A stretch of 64,000 nucleotides of DNA, from positions 62,001 to 126,000 of the forward strand of contig CBFHND010000002.1 of NCBI GenBank assembly GCA_965657085.1, written 5' to 3'. A program made the translations under genes and the position numbers. This DNA is from CBFHND01 sp965657085 (GTDB lineage: Bacteria; Pseudomonadota; Alphaproteobacteria; Rhodobacterales; Rhodobacteraceae). The notes below the pieces were generated by a model, which was given only the letters and a program-made list of their open reading frames with translations, was not told the DNA's origin and made no database searches. Positions 17,358-25,072 of the stretch are shown here, piece after piece. Every line of letters begins with the position of its first letter. Positions within the stretch are counted from its first letter, which is position 1.

Positions 17358-18320
17358 TCATAACGAGAGTCTGCGGGTCTGGTTTTCATTTTCGTCGTCT
17401 TTGGTTTGGGCAAGCGCGTCGGGCGCGGAGCCCTCAAATTGCTCAAGCGTCCGGCGCGCCTCGAGCGGCGTTTGGTTGCCGAGCGATGAGAGGGGCCTGA
17501 CATTGCTGTAGTCGTAACGCCAGAGCGCCAGCTTGCGCCGGGCATCTTCCAGACTGTCGAACATCTCCTCATTCAAGAACTCGTCGCGCAGGCTGCCGTT
17601 GAATGACTCGATGAAGGCATTCTGCTGCGGCTTGCCCGGGTCGATGTAATGCCAGTCCACGCCTTTGTCGTTGGCCCATTTCAGGATCGCCCGACTGGTG
17701 AACTCGGTGCCGTTGTCAGAGACGATGCTAGCCGGTTTGCCATAGAGCCGGACCAGCGCATCCAGTTCCCGCGCCACGCGGGTGCCCGAGATGCTGGTGC
17801 CGGCCATCAAGCATAGGTTCTCACGGCAGCAATCGTCATTGACGGCCAGGATGCGGAACCGACGCGATGCCCCGAACGTGTCAGAGAGGAAGTCCAGCGA
17901 CCAACGCTCGCCGGGCCTCAGCGCTTCCGGCATCGGTGTCCGCGACCCACGGGCCCGTTTGCGGCCCCGTCGTCGACTGACGTCCAGCTTCTCCTCCGTG
18001 CACAGCCGGTAGAGCTTCTTGTGGTTCATGAGCATTCCCTTGCGCTCCAGCATTACCCCGATCCGGCGATAGCCAAACCGGCGCCGCTTGGCAGCGACGG
18101 CCTTCATCTCTGCTCTGATCTCTGGATTGTCAGGCGGGCGTTCGCGCCTGACCGTCTTAGGGTCGACACCGACAAGTCGGCAGGCCCGACGCTGCGAGAT
18201 GTCGTGATCCCGCATCGCCCTGAGCGCTGCCTCTCGCCGCTCATTCGGCGTCGTCAGTTCTTTCCCAGCAGATCCTTCAGAACAACGCTCGTCCATTGTC
18301 CTCGGACCAATGGCGGACAA
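17358..18320 (-). CDS. IS3-family transposase OrfB (DDE integrase core)
   Basis: 320 residues. The core from KELTTPNERREAALRAMRDH to QTRRLSL matches this common OrfB type. Catalytic residues are WSLDFLSDTF (Asp), VSDNGTEFTS (Asp) and QQNAFIESFNGSLRDEFLNE (Glu). The first residues (MSAIGPRTMDERC) come from a 41-base extra segment that supplies start codons in this frame. OrfB is thus complete, but OrfA is broken, so a normal OrfAB fusion cannot be made. Confidence 0.8.
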   Translation of the reverse strand: MSAIGPRTMDERCSEGSAGKELTTPNERREAALRAMRDHDISQRRACRLVGVDPKTVRRERPPDNPEIRAEMKAVAAKRRRFGYRRIGVMLERKGMLMNHKKLYRLCTEEKLDVSRRRGRKRARGSRTPMPEALRPGERWSLDFLSDTFGASRRFRILAVNDDCCRENLCLMAGTSISGTRVARELDALVRLYGKPASIVSDNGTEFTSRAILKWANDKGVDWHYIDPGKPQQNAFIESFNGSLRDEFLNEEMFDSLEDARRKLALWRYDYSNVRPLSSLGNQTPLEARRTLEQFEGSAPDALAQTKDDENENQTRRLSL

Positions 18321-18328
18321 GGCCTCGC
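18288..18328. repeat. 41-bp hairpin-like insertion, copy B
   Basis: An extra segment at the orfA/orfB junction of IS3 no. 2, the same relative place as copy A in IS3 no. 1. CCATTGTCCTCGGACCAATGG is a near-perfect hairpin with one bulged base. The region 18291-18315 is 22/25 identical to 16781-16805 in inverse orientation. Boundaries are inferred from the expected transposase sequence. Confidence 0.5.
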
Positions 18329-18593
18329 TCCAGCATCGTATCGGCCAGCAGGCGCTTGAGCCTGGTATTCTCGTCTTCCATCGCCCTCAGCTTGGCGACG
18401 TCCGACACCTCCACTCTCGGGACATCGCTATGCGATGCCCTGCCGTGCAATGCATCCCGCCGTACTTCGACTTGTATTTTTAAAACGTCGGTGAGCTGAT
18501 GCCATGCCGCCGACATATATCTGCGGTCTTCTCGCCAGCTTCCTGCTCCTTGATCATCGCTATGATCTGTTCGCCCGTAAATCGTGCCTTCAT
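18329..18593 (-). pseudogene. IS3-family OrfA with nonsense codon and insertion
   Basis: The reverse strand from ATG at 18593 reads MKARFTGEQIIAMIKEQEAG and continues to SSPTF, then hits TAA (18480-18482) where the family has a tyrosine codon. Coding continues as KYKSKYGGM, is interrupted by 41 extra bases (18412-18452), then resumes at EVSDVAKLRAMEDENTRLKR. It cannot produce intact OrfA. Confidence 0.72.
18412..18452. repeat. 41-bp extra segment with hairpin inside orfA
   Basis: This lies between codons that should be adjacent in OrfA (GGM and EVSDV). It contains GGGACATCGC-TAT-GCGATGCCC (18419-18440), a stem with one bulged base. Length matches copies A and B, but the sequence is different. 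The insertion shifts the frame. Confidence 0.4.
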
Positions 18594-18656
18594 TTGTCCG
18601 TCCTTTTGTTAGGCGGACTCTACACAAATTTGGAGGAGTTTTACGGGCTCAGGGCA

Positions 18657-18845
18657 CCATACAAGCCGCCTGATCATGACCTCAGGCCATACGAAAAATT
18701 ACACCGCCTTGACGGACGTGACCTTTCAGAACCGCTGCAGCGTTCCGAAATGTCAGTCACCTTCACGGCCTTGGCAATATGTCTGGGGGCTCAGGTTTGC
18801 CCGGCGATCCAGTCAACTCTTCGATGCACAGTCATCGCGTCTCAA
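18657..18845. other. Junction between IS pile and flagellar genes
   Basis: No gene recognised. The first 60 bases, with an AAAATTACACCGCCTTGACG stretch, may be the right end of the interrupted IS256-type element. The rest is unassigned. Confidence 0.35.
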
Positions 18846-19634
18846 TCAACTGGAAAGCAATGTCAAAGCAATTGCCTGAGGCGAAGAAAAAGCTTCGAAG
18901 TCATTGATCTGGGATAACGCGACATACTTGGTTACCAGGTCATCCAGTTTTTCTGAATCGGTGAACTGAGCGGGATCTGATGATCCAAAAATCGACTCCG
19001 CCCGTGTCTGAAAGACTTCAAGCTGTTGGTCGATGTCCGTTTGACCGAATGATGATGGCAAGCCGAATACAGTCTCAAAGACCTGCCGAAGCGGGGCTTG
19101 TCCCATGATCGAAAACCACTTTCCCGCTTCGCTTGCATCACTGCTTACAACTTCGGTCAGAGTGCGCTCTGTATACAATGCAATGCGCATGGTTTCATCG
19201 ACATTGCCGGTCGCGACTTCGAAGCTGGCGGATTGGTAGCGCGCGAGTATGTCGTTGCTGAAAAGGCTGATCCCGTTTCGCGGTATTTCACCCGGGCCAA
19301 AACCAAAGGCCTCGGACAGGTCCCGATAGCGGGTATCGGTGAACCGGTTGGCCAAAGCGTCATCCGCAGTGGTTCCTTCTTCCAGCATTTTCTGAATGAA
19401 GAACTTGTTGTTAATGTCGTCTTCCAACCCGAAAGCGCCCAAGGCCACGGTCAACAGCTGGCGATCGGCCACCAACTCTTTGGCCGAGGTCACATTGCCA
19501 ATGTTCTCAGCAAAGTACTCTGCGTCCCGGTTCTGTTGGGCCGACGCATTGAATGCTGTCAGCTGGTTATCGTAAGTTCTTTGCAGAAAACGCCAACCCG
19601 CCAGACCTGAAGAGGGGACAACCGGTTGAAACAT
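18846..19634 (-). CDS. DUF1217 flagellar-locus protein
   Basis: 262 residues. It resembles the DUF1217 proteins of alphaproteobacterial flagellar clusters: the N-terminus SGLAGWRFLQRTYDNQLTAF (9-28) and a mid segment FFIQKMLEEGTTADDALANR fit the family. No signal peptide or membrane helix is seen. It is downstream of flbT by one base, in the flagellin-flaF-flbT direction, so it is co-transcribed with them. The role is unknown beyond a link to flagellar assembly. Confidence 0.8.
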   Translation of the reverse strand: MFQPVVPSSGLAGWRFLQRTYDNQLTAFNASAQQNRDAEYFAENIGNVTSAKELVADRQLLTVALGAFGLEDDINNKFFIQKMLEEGTTADDALANRFTDTRYRDLSEAFGFGPGEIPRNGISLFSNDILARYQSASFEVATGNVDETMRIALYTERTLTEVVSSDASEAGKWFSIMGQAPLRQVFETVFGLPSSFGQTDIDQQLEVFQTRAESIFGSSDPAQFTDSEKLDDLVTKYVALSQINDFEAFSSPQAIALTLLSS

Positions 19635-19635
19635 G

Positions 19636-20037
19636 TCAGCCTCCAGCCGCCAAAAGACGGTCTTCTCGCGGCAACAGGAGACGCAGGGCTTTCAGGCAAT
19701 GATAGTAATCCCCCGCAATCAACGCATCCGATGCGGAGGAAAGGTTTCGGCGGCTGTCTTGGTCCACAAAGACCTGGCTCAGCCCTTCAATGTGTTTCAG
19801 CAACGGCTTGCGGGCATCTTCAGCAGCATTGTCACCACTAAGGACCAACTGAACCGCATAACAAACCCGGCGCACTGGCGTCTTGGCATCGTCGGGATGA
19901 ATGGCGTCGCGCAGTCGCAGGATATTGGCATCCTTGGTGACGATTGATAGCCGGCTCCGACGATCACCGTTTTCGATGACGGCTCCGTTGATCAGGATGC
20001 GCTCTTTCGGGCTGAGTTTGAGGATCAGGCCACTCAT
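19636..20037 (-). CDS. flbT: Flagellin synthesis repressor FlbT
   Basis: 133 residues with the FlbT start LILKLSPKERILINGAVIEN (4-23) and a C-terminal helical region. In Caulobacter, FlbT binds the 5' leader of flagellin mRNA and destabilises it until the hook is complete. Here its ATG overlaps the flaF stop (ATGA), and the flagellin gene is immediately upstream with two hairpins in its leader, which fits the same kind of post-transcriptional control. Confidence 0.92.
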   Translation of the reverse strand: MSGLILKLSPKERILINGAVIENGDRRSRLSIVTKDANILRLRDAIHPDDAKTPVRRVCYAVQLVLSGDNAAEDARKPLLKHIEGLSQVFVDQDSRRNLSSASDALIAGDYYHCLKALRLLLPREDRLLAAGG

Positions 20038-20411
20038 TGCGGTGTTCCTTCGCCTTTTAGTCCACGCAAAACAGCCATGTTGATTTCCAGCAGAGGCATA
20101 ACAGATGCCTGTTTTTGAAGAACTTTACTGGTGTGCTGCGCTGTGAACTCCGCAAGATACATGACACGTGCACGCAGGCTATCGGGCAGGCCATTGTCGC
20201 GATCCGCAACATCTGCAGCCAAGGTCGTCCACAGACGCCGGTTGTCATGAAGGGCTTCGGCATAGCCAGCAAAATCTTTGCGTCCCTGTTGCGCGGCGGC
20301 GCGCAAACGTCGGGTTATTTGAGCAACCACTTCGTATTCAGTTCGGCGGTCTGTTCGCGTTGGAGCCGTGTTGACGGCATAACCGCGTTGAGCAGAGGAA
20401 AATGCGTTCAC
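20034..20411 (-). CDS. flaF: Flagellar biosynthesis regulator FlaF
   Basis: 125 residues starting at GTG (20411). SSAQRGYAVNTAPTRTDRRTEYEVVAQITR is typical of FlaF, the positive counterpart of FlbT in alphaproteobacterial flagellin expression and secretion. It is translationally coupled to flbT and separated from flagellin by a strong hairpin (20456-20483). Confidence 0.92.
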   Translation of the reverse strand: MNAFSSAQRGYAVNTAPTRTDRRTEYEVVAQITRRLRAAAQQGRKDFAGYAEALHDNRRLWTTLAADVADRDNGLPDSLRARVMYLAEFTAQHTSKVLQKQASVMPLLEINMAVLRGLKGEGTPQ

Positions 20412-20455
20412 AAGACTACTTTCAGATTTCGAGAGGAGAGGGATTAAATTGGATT

Positions 20456-20483
20456 GGCAGGGCGTGTTTCATGACGCCCTGCC
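20456..20483 (-). terminator. Stem-loop after the flagellin gene
   Basis: GGCAGGGCGT and ACGCCCTGCC form a perfect ten-base stem around an eight-base loop, nine bases beyond the flagellin stop. There is no strong T-run, so it may act as a 3' mRNA stabiliser or partial terminator between flagellin and flaF rather than a full terminator. Confidence 0.6.
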
Positions 20484-20491
20484 ATAGTGTG

Positions 20492-21769
20492 TTATCGGAA
20501 GAGCGACAGGATTGACTGCGGCGCCTGGTTGGCGATCGACAGAGCCTGCACACCAAGCTGCTGCTGTGTCTGCAATGCCTGCAAGCGTGCCGAGGCTTCT
20601 TCCATGTCAGCATCCACCAGAGAGCCGATCCCCGACTTCAGAGAGTCCGTCAGATTGCTGACGAAGTCGTTTTGTGTCTGGATTCGACCTTGTGCAGAAC
20701 CGAAAGCAGCGGCGGCATCGATGGATTGATCGATCATGGTTTCAATCGACACGAGTGCAGCAGTCGCACCGGCATCGTCAGTCACGTCAATCGCGGCCAG
20801 AGCAGCCAAACCGCCCGAGCTGGTACCCGCAGTGTTGCCGGTTGTGTCAGCTTCGACGGTGACGCTCAGTTCATTGCCCGCGTTAGCACGTGTCAACCGT
20901 ACAGTATCGCCGTCCAGCGAGACCGAGTAATTGCTTTCGTCCGTGGCCGACAAGAACGCATTCACTTGGGAATACAGATTGGTGGCTACGTCCTCGGCGC
21001 TGTCATCGGCACCCGCAACATATTCGAATGTACGTGTACCCAAAGAGTTGGCAGCCGCCGTATCGTCGAGGACCAGTTGGTAGCCATAGCCGTCACCAAC
21101 TGCCGCAAAGGCCACGTCGACATAGCTTGCACCAGCTGTCGTCGGCACGGCTGTGCCCGAAGCGACCGCTGCTCCACCCTCGGCAGTTGCGTTGACAATG
21201 TTCGTGGTCGTATCCGCACCAGTCGCACCATCATAAACCTGGGTGGTAACAGTGCCGTTCACCGAAAGATTCTGGCGCCCCACCGAGATATTCGATGCGG
21301 TGACGTTGCCGTTGGCATCTCTGTCAAGCGACGATAGGATATCAACGTCTACCGAACTCGAGCCATCAACAAGGTTCAGCCCGTTGAACTGCGCGGCACC
21401 GACAACCGATTTGATTTGATCGGTCAACGCGGTGATGTCCGTTTGGATCTTGTCACGGTCAACGTTGCTTTCCTGCGCGGCGACGATCTTGCCCTTGATA
21501 TCGGTCAGCAGGTCGGTGACCGTTTCGGACGCATTCCGCGCCACTGCGACGGTCGATTCACCCAAGCTCAGGCTTTCGGAGATAGCCTTGAAGCCTTTGA
21601 CGTCCGATTCCATTACCTTGGAAATCGCCCAGACCGCAGAGTTGTCAGACGCATCAGCGACCGATTTGCCTGTCGAAATCTCGCTTTGGACCTGGCCCAG
21701 GTTTTTGTTGATCGACTTCAGAGTTTGCAGCGCGACCATTGCGCTGTTGTTTGTAAGAATGCTCGACAT
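20492..21769 (-). CDS. fliC: Flagellin
   Basis: Filament subunit, 425 residues. The conserved N-terminal D0/D1 helices (MSSILTNNSAMVALQTLKSI onward) and C-terminal D1/D0 (QNDFVSNLTDSLKSGIGSLV to the terminal LSLFR) flank a variable centre (about 165-335) rich in Ala, Thr and Gly. No signal peptide is expected, since export is by the flagellar type III system. Start at 21769 with AAGGA upstream. It is followed by flaF and flbT, its usual regulators in alphaproteobacteria. Confidence 0.95.
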   Translation of the reverse strand: MSSILTNNSAMVALQTLKSINKNLGQVQSEISTGKSVADASDNSAVWAISKVMESDVKGFKAISESLSLGESTVAVARNASETVTDLLTDIKGKIVAAQESNVDRDKIQTDITALTDQIKSVVGAAQFNGLNLVDGSSSVDVDILSSLDRDANGNVTASNISVGRQNLSVNGTVTTQVYDGATGADTTTNIVNATAEGGAAVASGTAVPTTAGASYVDVAFAAVGDGYGYQLVLDDTAAANSLGTRTFEYVAGADDSAEDVATNLYSQVNAFLSATDESNYSVSLDGDTVRLTRANAGNELSVTVEADTTGNTAGTSSGGLAALAAIDVTDDAGATAALVSIETMIDQSIDAAAAFGSAQGRIQTQNDFVSNLTDSLKSGIGSLVDADMEEASARLQALQTQQQLGVQALSIANQAPQSILSLFR

Positions 21770-21790
21770 GTTTAATGTTCCTTATGTCGT

Positions 21791-21829
21791 GACGCTTTGC
21801 GTCGGTTACGTCCCGCCCCCCGTGGGACG
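21791..21829 (-). promoter_or_regulatory. Two stem-loops in the flagellin mRNA leader
   Basis: Upstream of the flagellin ribosome-binding site lie GACGC-TTT-GCGTC (21791-21803) and CGTCCC-N9-GGGACG (21809-21829). They are tandem hairpins that would form in the 5' untranslated mRNA. With flbT nearby, they are candidate FlbT or stability elements. Confidence 0.5.
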
Positions 21830-21976
21830 GACCAAAGTGTCATTCTGACAATTGCGCCGGCGCATCGTGCCAGCAGCGCCACCCGATTTTCGGATGCAGG
21901 GGGAACATGCAGCGACATGTGCTAATGGAACACTAAACCTCGAAATCCCTTTCATCCGCATTTTAGTCAATTTGGC

Positions 21977-22336
21977 TCACGCCCGTTTTTCGACCGACCG
22001 ATCCGTGGACACATCGATACTGCTTTTGCGCCCCGACGCATCGTAGGTGTCCAGCGACCCCCGAATACGCCGCAGTGCTGCAAGACGTCGTGAAACGGTT
22101 CGAATCCCATCGAGCGCTGAGTTCAGAAGCACCTGATTGCGGGCCGCCTTTGCGTTGATCGTTGCAAGAAGGGCGGAATCAGAGGCATCAGCGACGCTGA
22201 TCTCGTCGATCAACATCTCTTTGCGATCCAGTAAGCGGGCGATACTGTCCAGATCACCCTCCAGAACCGCGGCGCGCTCCGCTTCGAGAAGATCATCAAG
22301 TGAGTCGATTAAGTCTTGTAGTGTTTCAGTTGTCAT
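21977..22336 (-). CDS. FlgN-like flagellar export chaperone
   Basis: 119 residues from the ATG at 22336, seven bases after AAGGAG. Almost entirely helical and coiled-coil-like: LQDLIDSLDDLLEAERAAVL then DRKEMLIDEIS, followed by a second helix with repeated Leu and Arg. Size, composition and position next to a rod-binding protein gene fit FlgN, the chaperone for hook-filament junction proteins. Similarity is structural rather than motif-based. It overlaps the upstream gene by 11 bases. Confidence 0.6.
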   Translation of the reverse strand: MTTETLQDLIDSLDDLLEAERAAVLEGDLDSIARLLDRKEMLIDEISVADASDSALLATINAKAARNQVLLNSALDGIRTVSRRLAALRRIRGSLDTYDASGRKSSIDVSTDRSVEKRA

Positions 22337-22610
22337 CGCCACGCTCCTTCAATGCATGATAAAGTGACTCAGCAAGCCCAATGCCGCCTGCTTCCACCAT
22401 CTTTTCGGCCTGTGCTTGCAACAGAAACGACGAGAACTGATCCTCTCCGGAACCACCACCAAAGCTTTCGCGGGCTTGTCCCATGCCAGCGGACTTCAAC
22501 ATTTCTGCAAGAAACGTTGCTTCGAGTTTGTTCGCCGCATCCCGCAGTGCGACATCGCGCGCGTTGGGCATTTTCGGGCCAATACTGGCCGCGTTGACCT
22601 GCAGTGTCAT
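22326..22610 (-). CDS. flgJ: Rod-binding protein, FlgJ N-terminal type
   Basis: 94 residues from the ATG at 22610. ANKLEATFLAEMLKSAGMGQ (about 26-45) followed by FGGGSGEDQFSSFLLQAQAE is the FlgJ rod-binding domain. The muramidase domain of enterobacterial FlgJ is absent, as is usual in alphaproteobacteria. It is thought to cap and assemble the rod in the periplasm. Divergent from fliK. Confidence 0.82.
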   Translation of the reverse strand: MTLQVNAASIGPKMPNARDVALRDAANKLEATFLAEMLKSAGMGQARESFGGGSGEDQFSSFLLQAQAEKMVEAGGIGLAESLYHALKERGDDN

Positions 22611-22729
22611 GGTTTCACCGTTTCCTTCCAATTGAAGCTACTTTGCCCGTTATGGGGCCAAGGCGGTAAAGAAGCGGTAACCATCCTGAGGAATAAGAGA
22701 CAGACGCGGAAGAATTCCCGGAGGCTTCG

Positions 22730-24406
22730 ATGCACCTGTTTCAATTGCTGACAAACGACGCGGCGCATACCGCCGGGCAAACGGCAGCCATGCCTGCCGA
22801 AGACATGGAAGGCGACGGTGCTTTCCATGCGATAATGTCTGATCTGGAAGCATCGCAAACATCCAAGAAAGAGGCCCCTGCCGAAGATCTGGTCTCGAAT
22901 GATGCATCGCCGCTTGAGGCAGAGAACGAAAGCGGCAAGGGTCCCAGCGATGGGACTGAAGTGATCGATGAGAATGGCCCTTTACGGCAAGAGCATCACC
23001 TTGCCCCACCCGAGAGCCAACGTATCAATCAAGAGCCCTTGACCATTGGCGTGCCACCAAAAGACATGCCACAGCCTGCGGGTAACGTCCCTCCCGAGAC
23101 GCTGTTGCTTTCCGGTTCTGGTACACAGGAAAAATCATCGAATGCCAAAGCCACCCTATTGACGCAGAACGATGATCCGAAAGTTCAGGCAAGTACGCCT
23201 CGTGCAAGCGCGGAGTGGACTCAGCCAGCTCAAGGATCGACACAGGATATGGGAACGACTATTGCCCCGGGGACCAAGGCAACCAAGTCGGCCCATCGTT
23301 CAGACGTGCAACAATTGGTTGGCAATGATTTGAGTTCTGAGCCTGCGAAACCGCCAAGTGTCACGCACCCGGATGCGCCACAAATGCGGTTGTCAAAAAA
23401 CAAAGCGACTCCACATGAGCCAATGCGTGCCGAAGTGGGGAAAGCGGCGTTGGAACTTGAGGCCAAACCGCACAAGACCATGCCGAAACCTTTCATATCT
23501 GCAGCGGAAACAAGCATCCGACTGCAGACCGTTCACAACGCGTCGGCCAACCCAGTTTCCCAAATGGCGGACCGGCGGCCGATTGCCCCTTCCAAAATCG
23601 CCACGGGTGACGTCCCCGGTGATGTTCAGCCGACTGTAACCGCATCCAATGCGGAACAGATGGGGCAAATGGGCTCCGACCCATTTCCGCGATTGGAACG
23701 CATGACGACTTCCCAAGGTGCTGTTCCCTTGGCATCAAACGATGCGGGTCGTCTTCGCCCCTCATTTATGGTCTCGCACTCTTCGTCCGTCCCGGTGCCC
23801 CAGAACAAACCGATCGACAACGTACACATCACTCAATTCATCACTGCAGACTCGCAACTGGCATCCGTACCGGGGATGCCCGAACCTGTTTCGAACGCCG
23901 TGTTCCATCCATTCGAAGGCGGAATTGCCTCCGGTGAGATCAAGACAAGCGGCCTTGCCAGTGCATCCGCCATTCAATCATCGGGTCCCGTTAACAGACC
24001 CGACACAGCACAGCACATCGCACGACAATTGGCAGAAGCGTTGCCAGCCTCAGGTGACCGCCCAATCGAAATTGCCCTGAACCCGGTCGAATTGGGACGC
24101 GTACGGATGGCCTTGACCACATCGGACACAGGAATCACGCTGATCGTTCATGCAGAACGGCCCGAGACACTGGAAATGATGCGCCGAAATATCTCGGACC
24201 TGGGCAGTGCCTTTGCCGACCTTGGGTATGCCGATATCAACTTTGCCTTCTCTGGCGGCGAAGACAGCGACGCGAGAGAGGACGCTCAGGACAAGCCCCA
24301 GAGCCAAAAGCAGTCACCCGATAGCATCGAAACCGACACATCAACTCAGCCACGTCAGATACAGCTGACACTTGGCTCATCTGCAGGCATGGACCTGCGC
24401 GTATAA
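22730..24406 (+). CDS. fliK: Flagellar hook-length control protein FliK
   Basis: 558 residues with GGAGG well placed before the ATG. Residues 1 to about 430 are low-complexity, rich in Pro, Thr, Ser and Ala, as expected for the molecular-ruler part. The conserved Flg_hook domain is near the C-terminus: IEIALNPVELGRVRMALTTS and ETLEMMRRNISDLGSAFADL (about 445-495). A charged Gln/Asp-rich tail follows. It stops export of hook subunits when the hook reaches length. flgD follows after nine bases. Confidence 0.85.
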   Translation: MHLFQLLTNDAAHTAGQTAAMPAEDMEGDGAFHAIMSDLEASQTSKKEAPAEDLVSNDASPLEAENESGKGPSDGTEVIDENGPLRQEHHLAPPESQRINQEPLTIGVPPKDMPQPAGNVPPETLLLSGSGTQEKSSNAKATLLTQNDDPKVQASTPRASAEWTQPAQGSTQDMGTTIAPGTKATKSAHRSDVQQLVGNDLSSEPAKPPSVTHPDAPQMRLSKNKATPHEPMRAEVGKAALELEAKPHKTMPKPFISAAETSIRLQTVHNASANPVSQMADRRPIAPSKIATGDVPGDVQPTVTASNAEQMGQMGSDPFPRLERMTTSQGAVPLASNDAGRLRPSFMVSHSSSVPVPQNKPIDNVHITQFITADSQLASVPGMPEPVSNAVFHPFEGGIASGEIKTSGLASASAIQSSGPVNRPDTAQHIARQLAEALPASGDRPIEIALNPVELGRVRMALTTSDTGITLIVHAERPETLEMMRRNISDLGSAFADLGYADINFAFSGGEDSDAREDAQDKPQSQKQSPDSIETDTSTQPRQIQLTLGSSAGMDLRV

Positions 24407-24415
24407 GGAGCGACC

Positions 24416-25072
24416 ATGGACATCGCCGCACTGACTTCTTCGACAACCGCCGCCACGTCTTCGGCAACGACGTCTTCGGTCATCTCTTCGGATTTCGAAA
24501 CCTTTCTGCAGATGATGACCACGCAAGCACGTTATCAAGATCCACTCGAACCGATGGACAGCTCAGAATATGCGTCACAGCTGGCGCAGTTCTCGATGGT
24601 TGAACAGCAGGTGCGAACCAACGATCTTTTAGCGGTTTTAGGCGGGTCCTTGGGCACATCGAACATGGCGACATTGTCAGGTTGGATCGGCATGGACGCG
24701 CTAACCTATTCGCCCGCTCATTTTGACGGTGCGCCTGTCACTGTGTCGCCCAACCCACTTGCCGCAGCAGACGAGGTTTACCTTGTGGTCTACGATGAGA
24801 ACGGAACCGAAGTGCAAAGGCAGTCTGTTCCGGTTTCGCCTGATCCCATCCAGTGGGCAGGCGTTCAGGATGACGGCACACCTTTCGAGACCGGCAACTA
24901 CACCTTCGAACTTGAAAACTATACCAACGGTGAACTGATGCTGGCCGAGCGCAGTCAAACCTTCGGACGGATCACCGAGGCCCGGATCGAGAATGGAAAT
25001 ACCGTTCTGGTTCTCGAAGGCGGGATGGCGGTTCTGTCGACGGATGTCACGGGCCTGCGCGAAGGCTCCTAG
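24416..25072 (+). CDS. flgD: Flagellar hook-capping protein FlgD
   Basis: 218 residues. The N-terminal FETFLQMMTTQARYQDPLEP and SSEYASQLAQFSMVEQQVRT (about 27-65) are the FlgD signature. The remainder is beta-rich and includes a FLIG_bact/tudor-type region. It forms the scaffold at the hook tip for FlgE assembly. Co-directional with fliK; converges with ugd with a four-base overlap. Confidence 0.92.
   Translation: MDIAALTSSTTAATSSATTSSVISSDFETFLQMMTTQARYQDPLEPMDSSEYASQLAQFSMVEQQVRTNDLLAVLGGSLGTSNMATLSGWIGMDALTYSPAHFDGAPVTVSPNPLAAADEVYLVVYDENGTEVQRQSVPVSPDPIQWAGVQDDGTPFETGNYTFELENYTNGELMLAERSQTFGRITEARIENGNTVLVLEGGMAVLSTDVTGLREGS

Larger units (their letters stand above)
17337..18656 (-). mobile_element. 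IS3-family element no. 2, inserted into element no. 1
   Basis: About 1.32 kb, bounded by TGCCC at 17337 and its complement GGGCA at 18656. It is transcribed leftward, with orfA on the right and orfB on the left. orfB is full length, but orfA has a nonsense codon and two extra segments. It sits inside orfB of IS3 no. 1. The end positions are inferred from short matching termini. Confidence 0.65.

Noticed and set aside
1546..18656. Composite transposon carrying the catabolic locus
   Set aside because: The flanking IS elements belong to different types, the left one lacks its left end, and no matching outer repeats were seen.
19626..20447. Plus-strand frames over flbT and flaF
   Set aside because: They overlap two conserved coupled genes in full and have no similarity to known proteins.
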